Assembly: GCA_900660155.1 (NCBI GenBank)
Contig: CABFPE010001141.1
Coordinates: 1 to 64,000 of the forward strand
From: Hofstenia miamia
Lineage: Eukaryota; Xenacoelomorpha; Acoela; Hofsteniidae
Direction: 5' to 3'
Length of the DNA: 64,000 nt
Shown: positions 11,955-22,944 of the stretch, piece after piece
Layout: each line of letters opens with the position of its first letter
How positions within the stretch are numbered: position 1 is the first letter of the stretch
Made by a program: the position numbers and the translations under genes
Notes under the pieces: generated by a model
Told to the model about the DNA's origin: nothing
The model's database searches: none
The model's input: only the letters and a program-made list of their open reading frames with translations

Positions 11955-13157
11955 ATGCACAAAGTAGGCGATAAAGTCTACACATTTGCACCAATGAAAC
12001 TAACAGACACGAATCAGGTTTGCAAATTAAAAACAGTTTGGTCCAGACCACATACAATAATGCAAGAATTGCCAAATAATGAATATATGCTAAATAACAA
12101 GAGTACAACAGACAAGAATAGTCGTGATAGTAATGAGAGAAAACCTGGAGGAATTGCCGAGATACCTAAAAGATATGGTACTATGAACAGAAAACTTCTT
12201 CCCATGGGAGAAGAAAGAGTTCACAATCTCCGAGTTAATTCGTTTTGACTTACAAATCGATTATTGGGCGCAGATATATGGAATCATGATAGACAATAGC
12301 ATAGCAATAGATCTGTTCCAACAAACGAAAACAGTAGAAATGTTACAAGGAAATGAAGGATTAGAAAAAGCCATGACACTATTCATCAAGTGCAGCATGA
12401 CGCAACGCCAAGAGCATTTAAAAGAAATTCAGAACGTCTGGGCAAACATGAAGTTGCAGAAAAAGATAGACGAATTGTGGCCTGAAATCAGAATAGAGGC
12501 ACCAGCACGCAAATACCACAAAACAGTGGAGATGGTATAGGCAGGAATCAATCAAGCATATGAGCTGAATACAAAAAAGGATTTTCATAAACTCATATTA
12601 GAGGAAAAGAATGCGCCGGAAATTAGATACAGGACATCCGCATGGCTGTTAGCAATATGGCTCACAGAAGAGAAAATCTCAGGTTACCCATAACAAGGAA
12701 CCAAAGAATAAAACTCACAAAGGCGAAAAAGTTCGAGATCGCGTTATCACCAATGAATACTCAGACAAAAAACTGGATACTGAAAGGAAACGTCGAAAAA
12801 ATCGAATCCCCAAACAAAAACGAGAAACCAATGCAGACGATGGAGAAACTAATAAGTAGGCTGATAACAAAGCATCACCCAACAGGAAGAATGTCGATAG
12901 TAGAACTGGCCAACATCACAGGGATATGCCTGAGTGAGTTACAGATATTTGAAGAACCCATGTGAAAGTACATGTGGGGTGCAACATCAGAAACAAGACT
13001 AAAACAACTGCAGAACCAACTGTGGATAACTATGAAGAAGATAATCAAACACAGATTAGTTGACACGAAGGATATAATACAACTAGTGAAACAGAAGATC
13101 GTGCAACAAGTGATAGATAATTTCTCCCAAACCTGCGTCACATATGTAATGAAATAA
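11955..13157 (+). mobile_element. Downstream coding-like region of the Gypsy fossil, function unknown
   Basis: After the integrase core come readings at 11955-12248 (KVGDKVYTFAP, which fits the integrase C-terminal tail of many Gypsy elements), 12286-12540, 12642-12965 and 12972-13157. They keep the same A-rich codon use, so they probably belong to the same element. The later readings are mainly charged and helical; I see no fusion peptide, no convincing transmembrane anchor and no recognised domain. An env-like or accessory reading is possible but not supported. Confidence 0.45.
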
Positions 13158-13160
13158 GAT

Positions 13161-13655
13161 ATCCTTTCTCAAATATAGTATAATTACAGTTAACTGTTAG
13201 TGGGCGTACAATTAATGATAAACATTTATGAATTTATAAATCAACATCATTATAACACTCTGTTTTGCTACAAGCAGTTCAATCTATTTAATTTAGTTGG
13301 GAGTGGGTATAAACTATTTTAACTGCAGTTAGTAGCAGTAAACTACACAAGCTCATACTGTGTCATGTGCACAACAAGCAGCCCTGTTGGTTGAACGCAT
13401 TTATGAGCCTGCTATTGCAAAGGGGGCTCATCAATGCTAGACAAAGCTGTGGAACATGGGCATTAGCTTGCTAATGTTTACAGCCAATGAGAAACTTAGT
13501 TTCTTAGTCAGCCTTAATAATGGCTGCTTAGGATTAGGTGAGACATGTAGTGGTTGTAATATGCATATTTTGTTCATGTACCTAAAACCTTTCATATTTA
13601 ATTTGGCTATTTACAAAAAATTTACATATTTGAAAACATCTGCCTGTTGCATTTC
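13161..13655. other. Spacer between the Gypsy fossil and a hAT fragment
   Basis: No coding signal. The base composition changes from A-rich coding to a mixed spacer near 13160, which is why the fossil's right limit is placed there. No LTR match to upstream sequence was seen. Confidence 0.4.
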
Positions 13656-13659
13656 TCGA

Positions 13660-14440
13660 GTCTTGTTTTTAAGAAAATGAATGTTTTGAGTAAGATATTA
13701 CAAGTTAAAAATGCTCCATATTCTTTTATTAAGAAGAAGATTGATTTTCTGAAAAAAACTTTATCAGAAATGTGAGACCATTTTGAAAATGTTTTTGATG
13801 ATATTGTGAACACCTCACGTGCATTACATGAAAAATTGCCTGAATTTGATGGTTACTGCTCTGGAATCAGAGATTCTTAAAATTAGTCGAAAGTAAGAAG
13901 ATATGTATTGAGATCCAAGATACAATTACTGTTCAAATTTGTGAAAGATTCGTTGATTTTCTAAGAAATGCTTCAAATTTTGACTGTTTCACTAATTTTA
14001 ATAATGAGATGTTTGCCTTACTTTGCAATTTCTATAAAGAAGCTATTGACATATGTTCTGCAAACTCGGAATGGGAAATTTACAAGGCATTTAAGTCTAA
14101 ATTTTCAACTAATAATGTTTCAACAATTGAATCTATTCACTCATTCTTTTATGTAAAAAAGGTTATATCATGCATGCCAATTATTCAGATTATTTTAGAA
14201 ACATTCTTGGTTCTCCCATGCAGTAATGCTAATGCTGAATGAAGCTTTAGTAGAATGAACCTTATTAAGACTTTTTTGCGCAGTACAATCACTTAATATC
14301 ATCTTAACAACCTTGCAATCATTGATATTGAGCGTGAAGCTGCCACAAAAATTGACATTGATGCATGTGTTAAAATATTTTTTGAAAACAATACTCGTCA
14401 AACTGATATTTTGATTTTTATATTAATGTTATTTGCTTTG
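13660..14440 (+). mobile_element. hAT transposase fragment, C-terminal half (decayed)
   Basis: Plus-strand frames read KNAPYSFIKKKIDFLKKTL, later FVDFLRNASNF and MFALLCNFYKEAIDICSANS, then VLPCSNANAE, a stop, SFSRMNLIKTFLRSTI, a stop, and YHLNNLAIIDIE. The SNANAERxFSRM...LRSTI...LNxLAIIxIE pattern is the hAT dimerisation region as found in MYM-type and P52rIPK-like hAT transposases. The codon expected to be R in AERSFS is TGA (14240-14242), and further stops and at least one frame change are present, so it is inactive. It immediately follows the Gypsy fossil; neither hAT end could be recognised. Confidence 0.7.
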
Positions 14441-14529
14441 ACATTTCACGTCCTCTAGTTATTGAATACAATTTATTAGTAAAACTTAGCTCTATGTTTT
14501 GCATCCTGTGAAAAATATTCTAGCTATGT

Positions 14530-14534
<5 letters not shown>

Positions 14535-14572
<38 letters not shown>
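14535..14572. repeat. (AT)n microsatellite
   Basis: An uninterrupted AT dinucleotide run of about 38 bases. A second, interrupted AT run lies at 14810-14842. Confidence 0.95.
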
Positions 14573-14575
<3 letters not shown>

Positions 14576-17500
14576 AATTATTATTATTATATTCAAGCTT
14601 TACTTTGGTACATCATGTATCATGTGAAATTGGAAATTTGCTATAGGAACCGGGAGAGAGCTCCAGTATTAATATAGTTAAGCACAGCTGGCAGAAATAT
14701 TCTCGAATATCTTAAGTCCCTGTTTGATAGTCAATTTTACCTCTGTTCTTGTTGCGTGCTTAGAATGAGTGATTCTTTCAAGCGGTGGGTGATTTTTGTC
14801 TTTATATATTCTATACATATATATATACATATATATATATTTTTTCCCGGAAAGGCCAAATACCATTACTCCTCTAGTAGGATGTGTCGATTTCTCAAAT
14901 GCCATTTGTGTTTGAATGTCTTTGCAACCGAAAATCTTTCAAATTTTTTTGGAGTATCCCTTTCAATGCTAGAAAATTACAAGTGTTCAAGTTGCTATAT
15001 TTGTATAAAGTCTAACAAATTTCAAGTGTAAATTCTATAGATTAAGCTTTCCTTATTATAAAGAGTTTCTTTTAATATAATTAGTAAGTTCAATAAAATT
15101 TATCTGTCAAAAACAACTCAATTTATAAGCAAAGTTTATGAAAGATTCCAGAAAGTAAATTTTATTAAAATTCTAATTCTAATACTGTAAATTGCTGAAC
15201 CAATAACAAATTTTGAACTTTAGATTTTCATAGGAATTCCTTCCAAACTAAGCAAAATATTTCCTGTTTATGAGATAAAACAAATTTTTTTATAATTTTG
15301 GCCGGTAAATTGCCTACACCGGCTCAACCAGACCCTGGCTGCAAATAACCGGTTCCATCTCTAGCCCATCCCCGCCCAACGTAATCACTGTTAATATATT
15401 TATTACTGCTAGCTTAAAGTGTTGATTAAATGTGCATTCAATTAAACTGTTTCAAGGAATTTGACTTCCTGAAAAATCCTTTGTTGTCATAATATATTTT
15501 AGGGTAAACCTCATACCAATTAAGTCAATGCAAATTACAAGTCCAGCCCCTATTTTAGAAAAATTTACCCAACGCATCTAAATCCATTAATCTCTTTAAA
15601 AATATTATCCAACCATTCCCACTGCCTTCACATGGCAAACCAACCTATGTGTTGGCCCAACCCACTTGCAGCCATGATGACAACAATATCACAAATCCCT
15701 AAGATCATCAACTATGCCAGTTAAATACCAAATAATTTTAATTCAAATGAAAGTACCTTTCTGTAGCAAATTGAATTATTTTCGATACTACATCGGGTAT
15801 TCTGTGTGAGGAATAACCTCCTAGGTCAAAGTGGTACCGCATCATACTTTCCAACATGTTAATGCAAACTTTCCTAGCCTTGTTTGATGATTATTGTCAA
15901 GGAATTGTGTCACTATACAGGGAAAAAGCCTGGAAACACGTCAACATTTCTTGACCCTGCCCTATCAATTTCATACCCGACGCGACCTTAGCAGTTTATG
16001 ACTTGATTCTAAGAAAGGTCTTTTGCTTTATTATTCTATATAATATTTAACATAATTGTAGTAAATCCAATTGAAATTAGGTTAACGTACATGTAGGATC
16101 TTCTCACTTAAACTAAAATATATCCGATTCTGTGCCGTAGACAAGAAACATTTGTTAAGGAGGCCCAAATATTTAGTATCTAAGGAGGCTCCACCATTGG
16201 TGGGGCCGACGGGGCGAAAAATTTTTGGATTATAGACACTTTAGATTGACTAAAAGGTTTTCTCCGAATCGATTTTAAACATTAAAAAGTCTGAAATAAT
16301 GTGGAAATTTGGTATAGTTTTAAGTTATCTTTTTGAATTCTTAAAATATTACATTACTCTTCTTGTTTTTTCCAATTATTTGATTGAAACAATGAATGGC
16401 TACGGCCGTGCGTTTATTTAATTTTAATTAATGAATATCATGAATTGTGAATCATGCCTGACATGGTCAAACGAGCTATGTAAATAAAATGCAGAACAAA
16501 AGTGCATTTAATGAATTGAAATTTAACAGGTATTACCAGCCTTTGTATATAAATATTTATTTGTAATTTCTAATTCCTTTTAGTTTCACTTCCGTCAACA
16601 GCGGTTTTCTTTTGTTTCAAAATATATAAGTTGTTTATTCCTTTTTATTATTATTATGGGGATAATTGAATAGGGCTTAAGTGTGCTAGTATGAAACTGT
16701 AACCAAAGTTGATCTACAGGCAGAATTGATTTAGTGTAGTACATTGATAGTTGAGCAGATAAAACAATAACAGCCTTTTTTCGTAACATGTATTAAAATT
16801 TGATAAAATTGGCAATTGCATTTCGATTGGTAATAGAGTTACTACATTATATTTTTAAATGTGAGGTGAATAAATGATTTTGACAATTATTAAAGACGAA
16901 TCAATCTCATATGAAGGTGGATTCCAATAACGAAAAACTTGAAATGCCTTCCGGTGGGCCAGAAGCCCACTACCTAAATAGGGTATTAATAGTTGTTGTG
17001 TATTCTGAGTCGTTGCAGTAATATATGTATTTAAATGTAGGGAGCGGTATGTTATGTAGGAAAGACTGTATTACACAAATGAGCAAGAACCAACATAGGG
17101 CTAATCAGGACCACTTTTATTTGCTGACTCTACAATATATTTGAAACCGATTCTCATGCGATTTTTCATATTAGAAATATTGTTAAATTTTATACACATA
17201 TTTGACCTTTTTTGATGGATAGTCTATCTTTGTCAGTAAAATGTTGGTAATATTCGGTAAATCTTACCTTTCTGTGCATGTATAATGTCATTATGCAATC
17301 TCTCATTATCAAACCATAGACACCTATGGGTGAGCAATTATCAATATTTATTATTCTGTACATCATGGCTGCATGCACAACTTTGTTAATAAGTTTTGCT
17401 CTGTCCAGGACAGCGGAGTGTGCAGCTGTTCCGTACCATCTCTATTTACGAGCTGCAGCGTCAATTATAAAACTTTCTCACATAGTAAACTTGTTATTAG

Positions 17501-17860
17501 CCACAATATATATTATATTACCCAAACAAAGTTGTTTTGGCTTGGAGTTTTCTTTTAACTATAGTGGGTAATATTTACTTTCATATTTGCCTAATATTTT
17601 AAGGCTAAGTTAATCTTATGATTGGTGATATTAGAATAATTGGGAGACACTAAGTTGTTTCTGTCTATTTCATAATTTTCTTTTATCTGTTATGTAATTA
17701 ATTTTTATTGCTTCCTCTATTTTTTAAATTTCCTTTTCATTATAACTTTAAAGTTTTCTATGTTCTTGTGATGTTGGTATAATTTGCAAAACCTTTACTG
17801 TATGCTAGGCAGTATTTCTAATCCTAATAAGATCGATGAAAATAATTACTTCGGGATGAA
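14573..17860. other. No gene recognised
   Basis: About 3.3 kb, AT-rich, with only short chance open frames. A hydrophobic 81-residue reading at 17326-17571 lacks any family signature. Local GC-richer patches at 15300-15370 (ACCGGCTCAACC, AACCGGTTCC) and 16160-16215 (GGAGGCTCCACCATTGG) look like eroded transposon ends but cannot be assigned. Confidence 0.4.
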
Positions 17861-18094
17861 TATCCCTTATATTATTGAAAATATTGATAGAAAATAAAAA
17901 TAATTTATCGTTTGAAAAACAAACAATTCAAAACAAAAAGAAAAATCTAATAACATTTAAATGTATGATACACTGTATATCCCTTATATTATTGAAAATA
18001 TTGATTGAAAATAAAAATAATTTATCGTTTGAAAAACAAACAATTCAAAACAAAAATAAAATCTAATAACATCTACATGTATGATACACTGTAT
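17861..18094 (+). repeat. 117-bp unit tandemly duplicated
   Basis: Two adjacent units, 17861-17977 and 17978-18094, both begin TATCCCTTATATTATTGAAA and both end GTATGATACACTGTATAT. They differ at only a few positions, so the duplication is recent relative to the surrounding decay. Confidence 0.9.
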
Positions 18095-18321
18095 ATTCAT
18101 TACCCAGTAAACATAGAACTGTCGTAACAACGTCGCTGAATGACATAATAACGGCACTAAAACGACATTACAAAACAACGTCTCTTCACAATAAAACGAT
18201 AAATTATCAATAAAAATGAAATTTTTAAACAATTTATCTTCAAATTGTCCTAATACTAAAATTATTCCTATTTTGAAATATTTTTTGCCAGACGGAATTA
18301 TCAACCGCCACTAATCCGCAC
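18095..18321. other. Flank of the LINE insertion; possible short repeat
   Basis: At 18104-18180 the sequence has a recurrent ACGTC/ACGAC pattern (GTCGTAACAACGTCG, ACGACATTACAAAACAACGTC) that looks like the start of a short repeated element. No coding signal. Confidence 0.3.
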
Positions 18322-18335
18322 TAAATGGTCAGAGG

Positions 18336-19535
18336 GTGCGAAGAATCTCCGGTCAGGTGGACTCCACAATCGGGAGTGTGGACTCGAGAAGTGGCAGTAT
18401 AGGATCCACACAGACCAATGGACAACGGCACAAATGGACAGATGAGCAGAACAGAACAGCATTGGAGTGTTACAGAAGAAGCAGGCCAGATGAGAGGGGT
18501 TACAGGAAGAGAATGTTGGAAGAATGGAGGAAGGCAGAAACAGGATTAGAAGTTACAGAGCAGAGGCTTGCAGGACAAGTGCGAAAGTTACAGTTGGATG
18601 AGAGTAAAGGGAAAAAGAGAGTTGAACAGGCTAAGCAGAGGGAAGATGAAGTGATAGACGTTGAGGCACAATTGGCGGAAGAAGCAGAACCAGTGGACGC
18701 AGAAACTGAAGCAGCAATCAAGGAAAAGATGAAGGAAGAAATAGGTGAGAGAACTAGGTTGCCAGTTCCAAGAGGAGTTAAGAAAAGCAAGCTAGCAGTA
18801 GAGACAGCAAAGGTCAATAAAGTGTTGGAGAGGATAGATGCTAGGAGTGTCACAGAAGTAAATAGCTTAGTGTATGCAGGCGTATGGGAAGTGCTGAAGA
18901 ATGTAGGCATGGACATAAAGAAGAAAAGACGACAAGAAGATAAGAGAGACAGAAAGCCGGCATGGGAGAGAAGAATTGAGAATAAAGTGGCAAAGATTAG
19001 GCAGCAAATAGGGAAGATCAGGACAAGTAAGGCAGTGCAGGACAGATGCAGGGTAGGTAAAGGGAAGACAATAGAAACTGCAAGAGAAGAGCTAAAGCAG
19101 AGATTAGTTGCAGAAGCTGAGAAACTAAGAAAATATAGGGCAAGGGCGAAGCAGGCAAGAGACAATATGAAGTTTGAGACTCAAGAAGGAAGATTCTACA
19201 AAGAACTAGATGCAGGAGAAAAGGCTACAGCTAGAGCAGGCGAAGATGCAGTAAGGTTCTGGGAGAATATATGGGGAAGTGCAGGACCAGAGATAGAGAG
19301 TGAGCACAAGAAGTTCAGACAAGAAGAAGAAGTAATCACAACGGCAAAGCTAAAGGAGCCTCTAAAGAAGATGAAGAATTGGAAGGCGCCAGGCAGAGAT
19401 GAGGTACATGGGTATTGGCTGAAGAAGTTCACAAGTGTGCATGAGAGACTAGCAGTAGCATTGGAGGAGTGGGTGTCCAGAGTGGATGGTAGTGGGAAGG
19501 ACATTTCTGATACAGAAGGACCCAAAGAAAGGTAG
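18336..19535 (+). CDS. LINE copy 1, N-terminal region with Myb-like domain
   Basis: A 399-codon open reading with no ATG start of its own, because the copy is truncated; the frame simply opens at the left boundary. Residues about 30-75 (HKWTDEQNRTALECYRRSRP, then RGYRKRMLEEW) resemble the Myb/SANT-like DNA-binding region before the RT of R2/R4-group LINEs, which helps to select the target. A long charged, coiled-coil-like linker follows (KKKRRQEDKRDRKPAW and similar), then FWENIWGS and MKNWKAPGRDEVHGYWLKKF, the usual lead-in to the RT. The true frame is left near 19470, where 11 bases present in the 31-kb copy are missing, so the last 15 or so residues are a false tail. Confidence 0.8.
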   Translation: MRRISGQVDSTIGSVDSRSGSIGSTQTNGQRHKWTDEQNRTALECYRRSRPDERGYRKRMLEEWRKAETGLEVTEQRLAGQVRKLQLDESKGKKRVEQAKQREDEVIDVEAQLAEEAEPVDAETEAAIKEKMKEEIGERTRLPVPRGVKKSKLAVETAKVNKVLERIDARSVTEVNSLVYAGVWEVLKNVGMDIKKKRRQEDKRDRKPAWERRIENKVAKIRQQIGKIRTSKAVQDRCRVGKGKTIETAREELKQRLVAEAEKLRKYRARAKQARDNMKFETQEGRFYKELDAGEKATARAGEDAVRFWENIWGSAGPEIESEHKKFRQEEEVITTAKLKEPLKKMKNWKAPGRDEVHGYWLKKFTSVHERLAVALEEWVSRVDGSGKDISDTEGPKER

Positions 19536-20745
19536 TGAGGCAAGCAACTTCAGGCCAATAACATGTCTGCCAACAACGTGGAAATTGCTAACTTCAGTGA
19601 TTTCAAGTAGGCTGGCATGTTACTTAGAACAGAATAGGTTGATACCAGAGGAGCAGAAGGGATGTAGGACAAAGACGAGAGGATGCAAAGATCAGTTGTT
19701 GATAGACCAGGCAGTGGTGGAGAATTGCAGAAGAAGGAAGACAAACTTGGCAATGGCATGGATAGACTACAGGAAGGCATATGACAGCATATCACATAAG
19801 TGGGTATTGAAGACGTTAGAGGCTAATGGAGTTTCACAGAAATGGGTTGAGTTTCTAGAGAGAGAGATGGGAAAGTGGCAGACTGAGATAGATGGGCATA
19901 GGTTGAGGTTTAGACGGGGTATATTCCAGGGAGACAGCTTAGCGCCACTACTGTTTGTAGTTAGCTTAATACCTATCACAGAAAAGTTAAAGGAGACAGG
20001 CATAGGGTATAAGATGGAGAAGAATGGTAGAGCAGTGAGTCACCTGTGGTACATGGACGACCTGAAGATGTACGCTAGTTCAAGGAAGATGTTGCAGAAG
20101 CAAGTGGAGACATTGGAGAAGGCAAGCAGAGATTCAGGGTTGGAGTTTGGATTAGGAAAGTGTGCAGCAGTGACAATAACTAGAGGCAAGTGTGCGGATG
20201 GGGATGGCTTGAGGACAAGCAGTGGGGATAAGATTGAGGAAGTTAAAGAGGGGTACAAGTACTTAGGTGTGATAGAGAAAGACAGAACAGATCACGAGGA
20301 AATGAAGATGAGGCTAAGGAAAGAATACAAGAGGAGAGTAAGGAAGGTACTACAGAAGTCAGCATTGAATGGGCAGAATAGTATAAAAGCAATTAATACA
20401 TGGGCGATACCAGTGTTGAGATATTCAGCAGGAATAGTTAGGTGGAATAAGAATGAACTAAGGGAATTAGACAGGGAGACAAGGAAGATACTAGCAGCAG
20501 AGAGAGCATTCAACCTCAATGGAGATGTAGATAGGCTGTACATAGCAAGGCATAAGGGAGGGAAAGGGCTGCTAAGTGTGGAGGAGACTGTAGAAGCAGA
20601 AGCACTAGGGCTAAAGGAATATGTAGAACAGCAACCTAAGGGGTCCCTACTAGAGGTCACTAAGGAGTTAAAGAAGATAAGAACTGAGAGTGAAGGAAAG
20701 AAGATATACCAGAGTAGGATGGAATTAGAGAGACAAACAAGGTAA
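19486..20745 (+). CDS. LINE copy 1, reverse transcriptase region
   Basis: A 419-codon reading. Blocks in order: TFLIQKDPKKGSEASNFRPI, KGCRTKTRGCKDQLLIDQAV, MAWIDYRKAYDSISHKWVL (motif A with the first catalytic D), RGIFQGDSLAPLLFVVSLIP (motif B), and WYMDDLKMYASS (motif C, catalytic DD). FGLGKCA and KYLGV follow as thumb landmarks. All catalytic residues expected for target-primed reverse transcription are present. It ends at an in-frame TAA (20743-20745); the same frame reopens at 20758, so this is a point stop rather than a domain boundary. Confidence 0.85.
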   Translation: MVVGRTFLIQKDPKKGSEASNFRPITCLPTTWKLLTSVISSRLACYLEQNRLIPEEQKGCRTKTRGCKDQLLIDQAVVENCRRRKTNLAMAWIDYRKAYDSISHKWVLKTLEANGVSQKWVEFLEREMGKWQTEIDGHRLRFRRGIFQGDSLAPLLFVVSLIPITEKLKETGIGYKMEKNGRAVSHLWYMDDLKMYASSRKMLQKQVETLEKASRDSGLEFGLGKCAAVTITRGKCADGDGLRTSSGDKIEEVKEGYKYLGVIEKDRTDHEEMKMRLRKEYKRRVRKVLQKSALNGQNSIKAINTWAIPVLRYSAGIVRWNKNELRELDRETRKILAAERAFNLNGDVDRLYIARHKGGKGLLSVEETVEAEALGLKEYVEQQPKGSLLEVTKELKKIRTESEGKKIYQSRMELERQTR

Positions 20746-20757
20746 TGGCAGAAGTCA

Positions 20758-21522
20758 ATGCATGGAGAATACTGGAGGAACACAGAAAAGTGTGATAGAG
20801 AAGAGAGCAACAAGTGGTTAAAGAAGGCAGGACTGAAGAGAGAAACAGAAGCACTAATAATGGCAGCACAGGAGCAAGCAATAAGAACAAACTGGGTGAA
20901 GAAGCATATAGACAGAAGAGTAGAAGTAAGTGATAAGTGTAGGCTATGTAAGAAAGAGGCAGAGACTGTAGATCATCTGACAGCAGGGTGTGAGAAGTTG
21001 GCACAGAATGAGTATAAGTTCAGGCATGACAAGGTGGGAAGAATGGTACATTGGAGTTTGAGCAGGCAGCATGGGTTAGAAGCAGGAGACAAGTGGTATG
21101 AGCACAAGCCACAGGGCGTCATAGAAAATGAGAAGGTTAAGATACTGTGGGATTTCAACATACAGACGAGCAAAGTGATAGAAGCACGGAGGCCAGACAT
21201 AGTAGTGGTAGACAAAGAGAAAAGATTAGGAACAGTGATAGACATAGCAGTACCAAAGGACAGAAATGTAGAAAGCAAGGAGAAAGAGAAGATAGACAAG
21301 TACAGAGAGTTAGCAGAGGAAATAGAAAGGCTGTGGAAGTTAAAGAAAGTTGAAGTAGTCCCGGTAGTAGTAGGCGCACTAGGAGCAGTGAGTAAGAAGC
21401 ATACGAGATACTTGGAGGAGTTGGGAGTACCAAAGTGGGGAGGAGCGGTAGCACAGAAGGCAGCATTGTTAGGAACAGCTAGAGTCCTGAGGAAAGCTCT
21501 CAGACTCACTGGGAACTGGTGA
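20758..21522 (+). CDS. LINE copy 1, zinc knuckle and restriction-like endonuclease
   Basis: A 254-codon reading in the same frame as the RT. It has a CCHC knuckle (CRLCKKEAETVDHLTAGC, near residues 61-78) followed by ARRPDIVVVDKEKRLGTVID and IAVPKD. This RPD-x(n)-IDIAVP arrangement is the PD-(D/E)xK endonuclease core of R2/R4-group LINEs, which nicks the target for priming. The reading closes just before the short 3' UTR, matching the C terminus of the other copies (the 33-kb copy differs by only a handful of residues). Confidence 0.85.
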   Translation: MHGEYWRNTEKCDREESNKWLKKAGLKRETEALIMAAQEQAIRTNWVKKHIDRRVEVSDKCRLCKKEAETVDHLTAGCEKLAQNEYKFRHDKVGRMVHWSLSRQHGLEAGDKWYEHKPQGVIENEKVKILWDFNIQTSKVIEARRPDIVVVDKEKRLGTVIDIAVPKDRNVESKEKEKIDKYRELAEEIERLWKLKKVEVVPVVVGALGAVSKKHTRYLEELGVPKWGGAVAQKAALLGTARVLRKALRLTGNW

Positions 21523-21573
21523 GTTCCCCGAGCTGAGAGGGATACCAGCATGAAGCTGTGAGAAGTAAAAAGG

Positions 21574-21591
21574 AATAATAATAATAATAAT
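21574..21591 (+). repeat. (TAA)n at LINE 3' end
   Basis: Six TAA units directly follow the LINE copy 1 3' UTR. TAA runs also abut the other copies of the family (30110-30120, 32599-32620, 35225-35279), so this is target sequence or tail rather than chance. Confidence 0.85.
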
Positions 21592-22944
21592 ACAAAACTA
21601 CAAAAAGAATAAAAACCAGTCAAGTTTTACGACAGCGAGGACAGTCACAGGGGATAAAATAGGAGCAGATGGAAGAGTAGGCGAAGTTGGAGAAGGGCTC
21701 AGCAAAGAGGAAAGCCATCAAAGATTTCCTGAAGCTCGGTGGCGGGGAAAAAAATCAATGGATGTTGGAGGCTTGAGGGTCAATATGAAATTAGCAGCAG
21801 TACAAGCACGATTGAAAAACGAGTGAAAGGTGCGATGATTCTTGGGACGATGAATGGAGAAGGTGACAACATCATCAGAGCGAGTAGAGTGGGAATTAGA
21901 GAACGTAATGAAATTGTTATTTCAATAAATTTTATCAATGTCCATCAGACGGTTTTCTTCACGGGGGTTTGAAGCAGATCTGAGACCGTTCATTCACAGA
22001 ATACCATTGCTTGGAATTCATGAGGAGCAGCATTGATCAGAACTTATATTTGTGGAATTTTGAGAATCCACAAGAAACTAGAAGATCAGCATCAATTTTA
22101 TCATCCTCACTGGTTTCAAGGCATGATAGTCAAATTAATATTACTGAAATCGTGGGACCTAAGCTTATGATCGGTAGCCTAATGCACAGTGCCGCATTCA
22201 TCATTAGTAAAAACTAAGCCACCAAATTGTACATTGTTTTTGAAGAAGCCTTGTACTGCAAAGATGAGAAACAAAAATCATTTGTATGTTTAAGTAATTA
22301 CGCAATCAATTAAATTTTTTCACCAAATATTCGTTATCAAATTGCTAAAAGTTTTGTTTTCAAAGTACTAGGATTTAGGAGTCTTTGATGTTAATCACTA
22401 AGTGTAGTGGAATTATACCCTAGGCGTAAGGGACTGATTAAGTTCGAATGAATAAAGAAACAATCCTTAATACTGCAATAATGGACTCGATTTTGTTGCG
22501 ATTCTATACACTCTTTTGCATTAGGTATTGCCATGCTTTGAATGTGCATATAAGATAAAATGGTAATAAAGAGCGTCATATGCTAAAATTGTGAATAAAA
22601 TCATTTTACCAATGTTTGTTGATCACATTTATATCTAATTTCATTCCTAAAATATTAAAAACACAAAATATAGTTTGTTTAAAGTTTATTCATTTATTGC
22701 AATACACTGCGCTCTCTAAAAATCCACTCTAATAAAATGTATTGCGCATGAATTTGCTCTCTTAATTAATTATACAGATTAATTCTGGTAAATTCTTAAA
22801 GTTTCCCTCAGAATGCAATGCTTCTTTTAATTGATTCCCGCAGTACAGTAAAATTTAATCATAGCTCTTCTTATGCGTTTCTTAACCAATTATTACTCTC
22901 CATAAAATTGTAGCTATAAATATTCATAGGTTTTAACATCGTAA
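21592..22944. other. Flank between LINE and receptor exon; coding doubtful
   Basis: The first 600 bases are richer in G and A than the surroundings and hold two modest plus-strand open frames: 21739-21972 (77 codons, starting MAGKKINGCWRLEGQYE) and 22011-22217 (68 codons, starting MEFMRSSIDQNLYLW). I recognise no family in either. From about 22230 to 22944 it is AT-rich with nothing recognisable and would include the promoter region of the receptor exon that follows. Confidence 0.35.

Larger units (their letters stand above)
6876..13160 (+). mobile_element. Ty3/Gypsy-type LTR retroelement, broken fossil
   Basis: Gag, protease, reverse transcriptase/RNase H and integrase coding regions follow each other in the canonical Ty3/Gypsy order (integrase after RNase H). 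Codon use is strikingly A-rich on the coding strand, unlike the flanks. It is broken, with roughly six to ten breaks. No convincing pair of LTRs was found, so the ends given are approximate; 6876-7540 would be the leader. Long parts remain open, suggesting moderate rather than great age. The parts are listed separately. Confidence 0.85.
18322..21573 (+). mobile_element. R4/Dong-like LINE, copy 1 (5'-truncated, otherwise nearly full)
   Basis: A 3.25-kb plus-strand copy. The coding order is Myb-like DNA-binding region, RT, CCHC knuckle, restriction-like endonuclease, the layout of the R2/R4 group of site-selective LINEs. The RT blocks RGIFQGDSLAPLLF and WYMDDLKMYA point to the R4/Dong/Rex6 side. 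Comparison with the copies at 30-35 kb shows that this copy starts about 20 codons inside the ORF (at AATGGTCAGAGGGTGC), so the 5' UTR and tRNA-like head are missing. The 3' UTR is short (GCATGAAGCTGTGAGAAGTA) and runs straight into (TAA)n. Two lesions are visible: an 11-base loss near 19470 that shifts the frame, and an in-frame TAA at 20743-20745. It is nearly identical to parts of the 30-35 kb cluster, so the insertion is young. Confidence 0.85.

Noticed and set aside
17326-17571. Hydrophobic 81-codon plus-strand frame
   Set aside because: No homology I recognise, no flanking gene structure and composition expected of AT-rich chance frames.
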